Below, piece by piece: positions 1 through 5,615 of a DNA stretch of 5,713 bases. The stretch covers positions 1-5,713 of the forward strand of contig JAJXXG010000770.1 of assembly GCA_021781255.1 (NCBI GenBank), given 5' to 3'. The notes beneath the pieces were generated by a model, which was not told where the DNA came from, made no database searches, and saw only the letters and a list, made by a program, of their open reading frames with translations. The stretch is from Acidobacteriota bacterium. Lineage in GTDB: Bacteria; Acidobacteriota; Terriglobia; Terriglobales; Acidobacteriaceae. How positions within the stretch are numbered: position 1 is the first letter of the stretch; every line of letters starts with the position of its first letter. Both the position numbers and the translations under genes were made by a program.

Positions 1-516
1 TGCACGGTTGGGTTCGCACTCGCATGAATGCTTCCTTGCGGTTTTCCTTGAACTGTGGCGCGCACTTCACATGGAACCGCCGGTACTTGGGCGTGGAAGT
101 AGTGGATGTGAACAGCCGCATCGCCGAGTCGGCGCCGAGGCACGAATCCGCGAAAAGTCCCTGGAAAGCTTCTGTCCGGTCCGGTGCGAAGGTTTTAGTG
201 CTCTTGGCAGCCTTGATATGGACCCCAAGGCGGTTATCCACTTCAGCCTAAATTCTTGGGAAGCTCCCGCGAAGATCCAAATCGAAAATTCAAAAATTGC
301 CTCGAAAACCGCCTCATCCCCCTCGAAAGCCCCGGAAGATTCGCCAAAGTGAATTAAGAGCAGTGCGCTATGGCGAAAGACTCGAGCAGGCGGCGGAACT
401 AATATCATCCCATTGCCTTCCATTCCAGGCGCTTGAGGCTTTGTGGTTGCAATGAAGCAACTGCTAAGGCAAAAGCCGTCGGGCCACGGCCATCGGTCGT
501 GTGCGATGGAGACGAT
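1..516. other. Region without a supportable gene, upstream of the cupin cluster
   Basis: No coding region can be supported here. Several frames are open on both strands: plus frames from the left edge to 251 and to 352, and a long minus frame across 67-627. They overlap each other, lack good ribosome binding sites, and show no protein family I recognise, so they are probably chance openings in GC-rich DNA. The plus frame open from position 3 to the stop at 249-251 could be the end of a gene entering from the left, but nothing in its residues confirms this. A small 5-bp hairpin, GTTGC at 446-450 with GCAAC at 457-461, lies about 55 bp before the first cluster ORF. The promoter of the cluster is probably in this stretch, but I could not pick out a convincing -35/-10 pair. 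Confidence 0.5.
508..511 (+). promoter_or_regulatory. Ribosome binding site deciding the start of the 38-codon ORF
   Basis: GGAG lies five bases before the ATG at 517. The same frame is open upstream from an ATG at 433, but that start has no comparable site, and family resemblance begins only after 517. This places the start at 517 and argues that the short ORF is translated. Confidence 0.6.
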
Positions 517-633
517 ATGAGCGAAACGAAGAAGTACGCGTCGAACTTGTTTACCGGACTTAGAGACGATATCCCCATCGATTATCTGGCCAGGCCTTCG
601 GCCTACTTTCGCGGCGCTTATGTCCAAGGTTAA
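517..633 (+). CDS. Short ORF matching the N-terminus of the downstream cupins (truncated cupin paralogue or small protein)
   Basis: This ORF of 38 residues starts at an ATG with a well-placed GGAG and ends at TAA. Near its end it carries P-S-A-Y-F-R-G (residues 27-33), which matches P-Q-A-Y-F-R-G in both cupins downstream. In those two proteins the motif lies just before the cupin barrel. Here the protein stops five residues later, so the barrel and all metal-binding residues are absent. No continuation is visible in another frame, because the ribosome binding site of the next gene follows within 20 bases. The simplest reading is a paralogue that lost its 3' part by deletion. The intact start signal and position as first gene of the cluster leave open a translated small protein. 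The cupin relationship is well supported; function is unknown. Confidence 0.6.
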   Translation: MSETKKYASNLFTGLRDDIPIDYLARPSAYFRGAYVQG

Positions 634-662
634 TTTATCGAATTTCCAGAGAGGAGATCATG

Positions 663-1322
663 ATGAGCGCAGTACCAGGTGACAACAACGACCCTGCTCG
701 CAAGGCAATCTTTACAGAGGTGCCGGCGGGCGCGGCGAAAGAAGTGGTGGCCAATGCTCTGGCCCAATCGGGGGCCCCGGCAGCCGCGATGGCTGAGGAG
801 CCGACGGAGCAGTTGGAAGGAATGCGAGTGCCAAACACGCCTCCCTGGCCCACCGGGACTACCGGCACCAGGTACGACCATCTCTTCTGCACCACGCTCA
901 AGGAAGAGCGGTCCTTTACCCCGGCGGTTGCCAGTCCCCAGGCGTACTTTCGCGGAGACAGCGATCTTCCGGGCGCCGGCATCAACATTGGCTGGCAGAT
1001 GTTTGTGAAACCGATTCGCTTGGAACTGCAATCCCATCATCACGACGTGGACGAATATCTCTTCTTCCTGGGCGCCCAGTTGCCCGACTTCACCGCGAAC
1101 TTCGATGCGGAAATCGAGATATTTCTCGGAAACGAGTACGAAAAACACGTCATCACCAAGCCCACCGTTCTCTTTATCCCTCGCGGAATGGAGCACAATC
1201 CGCTCAACATAAAAAGGCTGGGCAAGCCCATGCTGTTCAGTGCTCTTCTTTGCGCGCCCTATTTCAACGGCGTCTACCAGACGGGATATTTGCAGGTGCC
1301 CAAAATTCCCAAGGCCGTATAG
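663..1322 (+). CDS. Cupin-domain protein with Ala-rich N-terminal extension
   Basis: This 219-residue protein has one cupin barrel, roughly residues 90-205. Motif 1 is visible as three consecutive histidines (125-127), then D-V-D-E with E131 and G137. Motif 2 is P-R-G-M-E-H-N-P-L-N at 173-182, an exact fit to the PxGxxHxxxN cupin pattern, so a full 2-His/1-Glu plus His metal site is available. P-Q-A-Y-F-R-G (residues 91-97) precedes the barrel, as in the neighbouring cupin. The first 65 or so residues are rich in Ala, Pro and Glu, look disordered, and are absent from the neighbour. GAGGAG at 651-656 lies six bases before the ATG at 663 and only three before the overlapping ATG at 660, so 663 is preferred. 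It begins 29 bp after the short ORF and is probably cotranscribed. Cupins of this kind may be dioxygenases, isomerases, decarboxylases or binding proteins; the reaction cannot be told from sequence. Confidence 0.88.
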   Translation: MSAVPGDNNDPARKAIFTEVPAGAAKEVVANALAQSGAPAAAMAEEPTEQLEGMRVPNTPPWPTGTTGTRYDHLFCTTLKEERSFTPAVASPQAYFRGDSDLPGAGINIGWQMFVKPIRLELQSHHHDVDEYLFFLGAQLPDFTANFDAEIEIFLGNEYEKHVITKPTVLFIPRGMEHNPLNIKRLGKPMLFSALLCAPYFNGVYQTGYLQVPKIPKAV

Positions 1323-1353
1323 AACTTTGGTTGCGTTGCTTTGTCCCTTTAGA

Positions 1354-1382
1354 GTCTTTGAGTGGTTGCAAGACTCAAAGAC
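1354..1382 (+). repeat. Perfect 10-bp inverted repeat between the two cupin genes
   Basis: GTCTTTGAGT (1354-1363) pairs exactly with ACTCAAAGAC (1373-1382) around a 9-base loop. It starts 32 bp after the stop of the first cupin and ends 42 bp before the start of the second. It is followed by a GC palindrome, ACCCCGGGGT (1381-1390), and has no T-run, so it is not a standard intrinsic terminator. It may be an mRNA-stabilising or processing hairpin that sets different expression for the two cupins, or a protein-binding site. Confidence 0.6.
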
Positions 1383-1423
1383 CCCGGGGTTTCCCGCTGC
1401 ATTAATCTGAAAGGATGACGGCC

Positions 1424-1963
1424 ATGAGCAGTTTTGATCATCTTAAGTTCGATCTCTTCCCTGAGGAAGCGCATTGGGGCGACTGGTGCGCCAAGCCGCA
1501 GGCCTATTTCCGGGGCGAGACCAGCCTCCCGGGAGCCAAGTTCCATGTCGGGTTCCAGGTCTTCGTTAAAGATCTGAAGATGGAGGTCCCGCACTTCCAC
1601 CATGCCGCTGAGGAGTACATGATAATCCTCGGGGCAAACTTCCCGAATGTATTCGATTTTGATGCGGAAGTGAGAATCGAGATGGGCCGGGATCCTGACC
1701 ACATGGAGACCATGGTCATTACCAAGCCCTGCGTGTTGCGTATACCGCCCAACCTGTGGCACTGCCCGGTTGAATTCAAGATCAGAAAGCCTCTCATCTT
1801 TCAGGCTGCCTATCTGGATGGGACCTGGTCAAAGATTCTGCGCCGGGCCAAGCCGGACGGCACCTATGAGTACCTCTATGAAGGTGACAATGTGCGCTTT
1901 TGCAAGGAGCGCCCCGGCGAGCTTTGCACCGTTTGCGGCAAGTGCTTTGGGGGCGATTCCTAG
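1424..1963 (+). CDS. Cupin-domain protein with C-terminal four-cysteine tail
   Basis: This is a 179-residue paralogue of the preceding cupin. Shared blocks in order are P-Q-A-Y-F-R-G (25-31), L-P-G-A, F-V-K, E-Y, L-G-A, F-D-A-E and V-I-T-K-P. Motif 1 reads H57-F-H59-H60 with E63/E64 and G70; motif 2 is P-P-N-L-W-H with H113, where the usual Gly is Asn. The metal site therefore looks complete. Beyond the barrel, about residues 135-179, is a tail missing from the first cupin. It contains C160, C168, C171 and C174 (C-x7-C-x2-C-x2-C, within C-T-V-C-G-K-C), which could bind zinc or an Fe-S cluster. An ATG at 1415 is also in frame, but the purine-rich GAAAGGA at 1409-1415 fits the ATG at 1424, so that start is chosen. 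It lies 83 bp before the transporter gene and is probably in the same operon. Substrate is unknown. Confidence 0.88.
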   Translation: MSSFDHLKFDLFPEEAHWGDWCAKPQAYFRGETSLPGAKFHVGFQVFVKDLKMEVPHFHHAAEEYMIILGANFPNVFDFDAEVRIEMGRDPDHMETMVITKPCVLRIPPNLWHCPVEFKIRKPLIFQAAYLDGTWSKILRRAKPDGTYEYLYEGDNVRFCKERPGELCTVCGKCFGGDS

Positions 1964-1996
1964 AGATTGTTCGATAAATAGTTAGCCGAGAGGCGC

Positions 1997-2006
1997 GCCC
2001 GCGGGC
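1997..2006. repeat. 10-bp GC palindrome upstream of the transporter gene
   Basis: GCCCGCGGGC is a perfect palindrome in the 83-bp gap between the second cupin and the transporter, overlapping GGCGCGCC at 1992-1999. In GC-rich DNA such palindromes arise by chance, so a role as an operator or processing site is only possible. No clear promoter is visible beside it. Confidence 0.3.
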
Positions 2007-2046
2007 AGGCACACTTTCTACCGGACGCGCGTCAAAGGACGAGGAG

Positions 2047-3351
2047 ATGACCAAGGAACCGCGTTTTTATGGCTGGACACTTCTGGTGGTGATGTGGCTG
2101 ATCGTCTTTGCCAACTCGTTTCCCTATGCGGGAGCCAGCGTGTCGAACGTCTACATGGCGAACGATCTGCATTTCAACCGCAGCACCTTGGGCTTGATCT
2201 ATGCCACCTTTTCGTGGATGTCAGGCATGCTCGGGCCGGTGGTTGCTGTCTGTGTAGACAAGCGGGGCGTGCGGTTCACGCTGGTTCTGGGTAGCATGAT
2301 AGCGGCCATTGGCGCGGTTTTGCTGGCGACGTTCGTCCATACTGATGTGCAGGCGATAGCGGTATTTGGCGTCATGATGGGCCTGGGTTTCAGCGTCGCG
2401 GGACCGCTGGCGGCGCAGGCTGGAATCGTGCGCTGGTTCATAAAGAAGAAGGCGCGGGCCATCTCGCTGCTGATGACCAGCGGCAGCGTTGGAGGAATAG
2501 TAGCTCCAATTGTGCTGAATCGGCTGTCTGCCAACGGGCATGCGGGGTGGCGCGCCAGCTGGTGGCTGGTTAGTGGACTGAGTGGGTGCGCGGCGCTCAT
2601 GACCCTGTTCTGGGTCAAAGAAAGGCCTTCCGACCTGGGGCAGATGCCAGACGGCGAGCTCGCGGATTCCGAAAGTATCTCGCCGGACTGGCAACAAAAG
2701 CCGCAGGTGTACAAGACCCGGGAAGAATGGTCGTATTCCGAGGTGTTGCGTTCGCCAACTTTCTGGTTGCTGCTGATTCCCGGCACTGGTTTCAGTGTCA
2801 CTCTCCCTCTGCTGGGGGCGCATGAAGTTGCCCATTTGAGAGACCTGGGACATAGCCCGGCAGAAGCCGCTCTGTCGGTTTCGATGCTGTCGTTCGCAAT
2901 GCTGCTCGGCATGCTTGGGGTTGCTGCCTTTGGCGATCGCGTTGAACCGCGATGGATCTGGGCTGCGAGTATGCTGGTGCTTAGCCTGGGTGTGCTGTGG
3001 GCATTCAACGCCACCGGCACCGTGGGCCTTTACAGGTATGCCGTGGTTGTCGGCTTGGGTTTTGGAGGCGCTGTTCCTGGCGGAATGACGCTGATGGCGA
3101 ACTACTTCGGCAATAGGCCTTTTGCTTCGATCATGGGCCTGTTGGCCGTGCTCGCCACCACGGCTGGGGCCATCGCCGCTTACGGCGCCGGACTTCTGTA
3201 CGACCACTTCGGCGGCTACGCCGGGGCTTTCTATACGGTGTCGTTGTTGTGCCTTGCTGGATTCGCGGCGCTGCTACTGGCGAGGCCGCCGGTGCGAAAG
3301 GCAGCACCGCTTCTGGCTATGGTGGATAGTGATATCCATGTCCATTCGTAG
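2047..3351 (+). CDS. Major facilitator superfamily transporter, monocarboxylate/oxalate-formate-like
   Basis: This 434-residue inner-membrane carrier has twelve hydrophobic segments, at about 9-30, 47-70, 76-97, 101-125, 137-158, 168-190, 236-258, 272-296, 302-320, 327-350, 358-382 and 390-411. A charged cytoplasmic loop (191-235) separates the two six-helix halves. The loop between helices 2 and 3 has D-K-R-G-V-R-F (71-77), matching MFS motif A, and F-G-D-R (295-298) is its counterpart in the second half. The F-Y-G-W start (7-10) and the N-Y-F-G stretch before helix 11 are typical of the monocarboxylate/oxalate-formate antiporter branch. AAGGA at 2035-2039 lies seven bases before the ATG. 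The C-terminus ends in a His-containing tail, D-I-H-V-H-S. Its place behind two cupins suggests that it imports or exports the compound they handle. MFS membership is firm; the substrate class is an inference. Confidence 0.9.
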   Translation: MTKEPRFYGWTLLVVMWLIVFANSFPYAGASVSNVYMANDLHFNRSTLGLIYATFSWMSGMLGPVVAVCVDKRGVRFTLVLGSMIAAIGAVLLATFVHTDVQAIAVFGVMMGLGFSVAGPLAAQAGIVRWFIKKKARAISLLMTSGSVGGIVAPIVLNRLSANGHAGWRASWWLVSGLSGCAALMTLFWVKERPSDLGQMPDGELADSESISPDWQQKPQVYKTREEWSYSEVLRSPTFWLLLIPGTGFSVTLPLLGAHEVAHLRDLGHSPAEAALSVSMLSFAMLLGMLGVAAFGDRVEPRWIWAASMLVLSLGVLWAFNATGTVGLYRYAVVVGLGFGGAVPGGMTLMANYFGNRPFASIMGLLAVLATTAGAIAAYGAGLLYDHFGGYAGAFYTVSLLCLAGFAALLLARPPVRKAAPLLAMVDSDIHVHS

Positions 3352-3663
3352 GTCTCGTACTCCGGCACTGTGCTTGGGCATGGTCCTGATGGCGTCAACC
3401 TCCTCTGTCGCAAACTGCTGATTGGTAATAGCGTATTTGTCAATGACAGCATAGTTACCGAAACCGCGCTGGTGTCCCGGCAAATGGCTGCCCGGCAGCC
3501 GATGCCGGAAAGCTGGCGGCCAGCCGACCTGCCGGGAGCAATCGGTCCACATTAAGTGACTTGGCAGTTTTGCGCGAACCTCTGGCTCGACCGAATGCTG
3601 GCCAGGAGCCGGTGCCACAGCATAGTCAATGCATAGGTGGCTTCCAAAGTTCGTGGAAGCCGA
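3352..3663. other. Non-coding gap between convergent genes, with small hairpins
   Basis: This 312-bp stretch separates the transporter stop from the minus-strand gene's stop. Short open frames cross it on both strands, but none has a ribosome binding site or recognisable product. Visible structure includes GGCTGC (3486-3491) paired with GCAGCC (3495-3500), GCTGG (3512-3516) paired with CCAGC (3520-3524), and a stronger hairpin at 3639-3661. None is followed by a T-run, so termination of the cupin-transporter transcript here is likely but not shown. Confidence 0.5.
3639..3661. terminator. Terminator-like hairpin just after the secreted-protein gene
   Basis: GGCTTCCA (3639-3646) pairs perfectly with TGGAAGCC (3654-3661) around a 7-base loop. 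It begins two bases past the stop codon of the minus-strand gene, a typical place for a 3'-end structure. No U-tract follows on either strand, so it may stabilise the mRNA end or act with Rho rather than be a classic intrinsic terminator. Confidence 0.5.
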
Positions 3664-5340
3664 CTACTGCTGCGTGAACGTGAGTATCCTCGGCCGCAGC
3701 AATTGAGTCGTGTCCGGGCCGCGTTTGGTTCCCGGGGCGATGTAGTCGCGAATCCCGGCCCAGAACAAGCCGAACAGGGCTGGATCCCCTACCGCATTGG
3801 TTTGGCCCTGCATCGGCACCATGTTCGTATCGATCTCGGTGCAGTCTGGCTCCCTCTCGACCAGTTGTGCGTTTACCAGCTTTGAGCAGTCGCGGGTGAA
3901 GTAGTGCACGAAGAACTTATCGGTGTTGGCCACTATATCTTCGTAGCTCTTCGCAGAGCCCTTCAGACCAACATCCGTTACGCCTGTCGGTGAGAGATAA
4001 GTCGAACCCGCATTGACCGATAAGCCAACATACAATGCATTCCCCGTCTCGGTGGCAAGGGTGTCAATCACAGCGTAGATTTGGCCGGAATCGAGCGGGA
4101 GCGCGCTGGTACCGAACAGGCCCGCGTCAGGTTGGTCGCCACACCACATGTTGACCTTACGACAGTAGGGGCCGGCCCACCCAAAGTCCTGCAGTATGTC
4201 CGCCATGAACGATAGAGCAGGCGCCGACTGCGAGCAGTCGGCGCTGTAAAGGCCCATAGTCGTCTCAGCACGGTCACACACCCCATTGACCAGGTTCTGA
4301 AGGTCATTTGCCAGGTAGGCCTCGCTGACTGCCGTACGCTGATCGTAGGCCAGCAGGCCGTAACGCTGCACCGGACCTGGAGAGGAGGGGGCACGCACTC
4401 GCATCACTTTCAGCGGATTCAGCGAAGGGTTGTCTCCTTTGAAGCTATTCCACCACAACTGCGCCGCGTCCTGATCGTCGGGGATGGCGTATTTGAACAG
4501 AGTCCAAAAGTCGATGGCGTTCTTGCTCATCCCGAGCGGACCGATCGGGCCAAATGCATCCCGGGAGGGGATCTCCTCGGTGAAGATGTCGTCGTCGGAA
4601 ACTCCCTCGGCCTGCAGCGCGCGACGCACCGCCTGGTCCGTGCTGGCACTCGGCGTGATGATGAAGTACCGGTTCTTGCCGAATGGGTCACCAGACTTAA
4701 GCTGCATGAGCACGTTGTTGACAGTCTCGCCTAAGGTCGAGAAACTCCAGATTCGCTCCGACCTGGGGTCGTCGGGCGGAATCGTGCTGAACACGTATGG
4801 CATAGGAGGGTGGTTCGGCGTGTTCGCCCACAGGTTGAAGTCCTTGGCCTTCCATTTCCCGTGCTGGCTCCACTCGTATGTCACCAGACTCATGTACTTT
4901 CCCGGAGGCGGCATCTGACCGTAGACGATGACCGCATCCCGCGGGTCGAGCCGGTAGATCGGGGTGTAGCCGAGCCGCACCTCGCCGAAAGTGTTCGCCG
5001 GTGTTGGCCCGATGTATTCATCTGGCCATGCCTTAACGACCGGAATCACGTACGGCGACACTGGGTTGTTGCCGAAACAGCTATGCAGCGCGGGATACGT
5101 GTAATTCGGGCAGGCGTCCTTGTCGTACAGTATCGTGTAGCCGTCGCTCACCTGGAACCCGCCCGCGGTGAGGTCGCCGACAAGCATTTCAGTAAACTCA
5201 TCAATGGCAGGTTCTGCCACACTCTGCTGCAGGCCCTTTTGTGCCACGATGCCGGTTTGCGCCAGCGCTGCCAGTGGAATCGCCCCGAGAAGCAGCACAA
5301 AGACCGATAAACGTCCGAGCGTCGACTTCGCTTTGGTCAT
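3664..5340 (-). CDS. Secreted protein of unknown function with signal peptide
   Basis: This is a 558-residue exported protein whose family I cannot name. Residues 1-27 form a clear Sec signal peptide: basic K/R residues, a hydrophobic core at 11-26, and A-L-A before the likely cut at 27/28. No lipobox or further membrane helix is seen, so the mature protein is probably periplasmic or extracellular. The mature part has eight cysteines (77, 88, 355, 369, 393, 400, 485, 500), an even number that suggests disulfides. Conserved-looking stretches are D-P-R-D-A-V-I-V-Y-G followed by M-P-P-P-G-K-Y (132-149) and S-T-L-G-E-T-V-N-N (201-209). I have an unverified memory of similar D-P-x-D/P-P-P-x-x-Y blocks in other large secreted hypothetical proteins. 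The frame is open 34 codons further upstream, but GGAG/GAGGGG at about 5346-5354 is correctly placed for the ATG at 5338-5340, and the signal peptide begins there. It is convergent with the transporter. Confidence 0.85.
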   Translation of the reverse strand: MTKAKSTLGRLSVFVLLLGAIPLAALAQTGIVAQKGLQQSVAEPAIDEFTEMLVGDLTAGGFQVSDGYTILYDKDACPNYTYPALHSCFGNNPVSPYVIPVVKAWPDEYIGPTPANTFGEVRLGYTPIYRLDPRDAVIVYGQMPPPGKYMSLVTYEWSQHGKWKAKDFNLWANTPNHPPMPYVFSTIPPDDPRSERIWSFSTLGETVNNVLMQLKSGDPFGKNRYFIITPSASTDQAVRRALQAEGVSDDDIFTEEIPSRDAFGPIGPLGMSKNAIDFWTLFKYAIPDDQDAAQLWWNSFKGDNPSLNPLKVMRVRAPSSPGPVQRYGLLAYDQRTAVSEAYLANDLQNLVNGVCDRAETTMGLYSADCSQSAPALSFMADILQDFGWAGPYCRKVNMWCGDQPDAGLFGTSALPLDSGQIYAVIDTLATETGNALYVGLSVNAGSTYLSPTGVTDVGLKGSAKSYEDIVANTDKFFVHYFTRDCSKLVNAQLVEREPDCTEIDTNMVPMQGQTNAVGDPALFGLFWAGIRDYIAPGTKRGPDTTQLLRPRILTFTQQ

Positions 5341-5416
5341 AACGGCCCCTCTCCGTGTCAGGTCTGGGGGAGTGTACAAAGATTTTGCTGCGCAAGTCCT
5401 AAGGTGTCTATGCCTC

Positions 5417-5438
5417 GGGTCACACCTCCTTGTGACCC
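5417..5438. promoter_or_regulatory. Perfect 8-bp palindrome upstream of the secreted-protein gene
   Basis: GGGTCACA (5417-5424) and TGTGACCC (5431-5438) form an exact inverted repeat with a 6-base centre, 77-98 bp upstream of the ATG at 5340. On the minus strand the centre reads AGGAGG, a perfect Shine-Dalgarno sequence held in the loop of a possible RNA hairpin. It could be an operator near the transcription start or a 5'-leader hairpin. The half-sites are ordered TCACA-N6-TGTGA, the reverse of the CRP consensus, so it is not a CRP site. Confidence 0.5.
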
Positions 5439-5442
5439 ACAA

Positions 5443-5470
5443 GCTATACCAGCCACCAACCGACTCGTAA
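5443..5470 (-). promoter_or_regulatory. Weak sigma70-like promoter candidate for the secreted-protein gene
   Basis: On the minus strand TTACGA (5470-5465) and TATAGC (5448-5443) are 16 bp apart. The -10 matches four of six consensus bases and the -35 only three. A start near 5436 would fall inside the palindrome at 5417-5438, which fits control by an operator. This is a tentative call. Confidence 0.25.
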
Positions 5471-5488
5471 GTCCACGCGGTAGCCTCT

Positions 5489-5501
5489 GCCGCGCAGCGG
5501 C
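5489..5501. repeat. Small GC hairpin beside the IS end
   Basis: GCCGC (5489-5493) pairs with GCGGC (5497-5501) over a 3-base loop, three bases from the proposed end of the insertion sequence at 5505. It may be a remnant of a structure at the insertion target, or chance. Confidence 0.3.
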
Positions 5502-5508
5502 TTAGAGC

Positions 5509-5607
5509 TTATCCGTAAATAGTGACAGTCTGTCTCCAGCAGATGAGGGCAGCGGCCAGTTGCACCAGGGCCGTGTAGCCGGCCTCAGTCTTTTCGAAGC
5601 TGACTAG
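5509..5607 (-). pseudogene. C-terminal remnant of an IS5-family transposase
   Basis: About 33 residues in this frame resemble the end of IS5-type transposases: F-E-K-T-E-A-G-Y, then L-V-Q-L-A-A-A-L-I-C-W-R-Q, and a terminal T-V-T-I-Y-G before TAA. The frame stays open to 5691, but beyond about 5607 it reads through the other transposase tail in the wrong frame, so resemblance ends there. The rest of this gene, including the DDE catalytic residues, is absent, either deleted or displaced beyond the right edge by a second insertion. It is not expected to be functional. The TAA stop lies inside the presumed terminal repeat of the element. Confidence 0.6.
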
Positions 5608-5615
5608 AAGCGGTC

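Noticed and set aside
67..627. Long minus-strand open frame overlapping the left region and the short cupin-like ORF
   Set aside because: It runs antisense through the conserved A-Y-F-R-G ORF, has no recognisable motifs and mixed residue content; a chance opening in GC-rich DNA.
630..1196. Minus-strand open frame opposite the first cupin
   Set aside because: Antisense shadow of a gene with complete cupin motifs on the plus strand.
2199..3207. Long minus-strand open frames opposite the transporter
   Set aside because: They are the antisense of a clear 12-helix MFS gene and are rich in Arg, Pro and His, as expected for shadow frames.
3274..3618. Minus-strand frame across the convergent gap
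   Set aside because: It overlaps the end of the transporter, has no ribosome binding site and resembles no family I know.
5417..5438. CRP-type binding site
   Set aside because: Half-sites are in the order TCACA-N6-TGTGA, opposite to the CRP consensus TGTGA-N6-TCACA.
5341..5442. Upstream extension of the secreted-protein gene to an ATG at 5442
   Set aside because: It would bury the signal peptide 34 residues inside the protein, and the good ribosome binding site serves the ATG at 5340.
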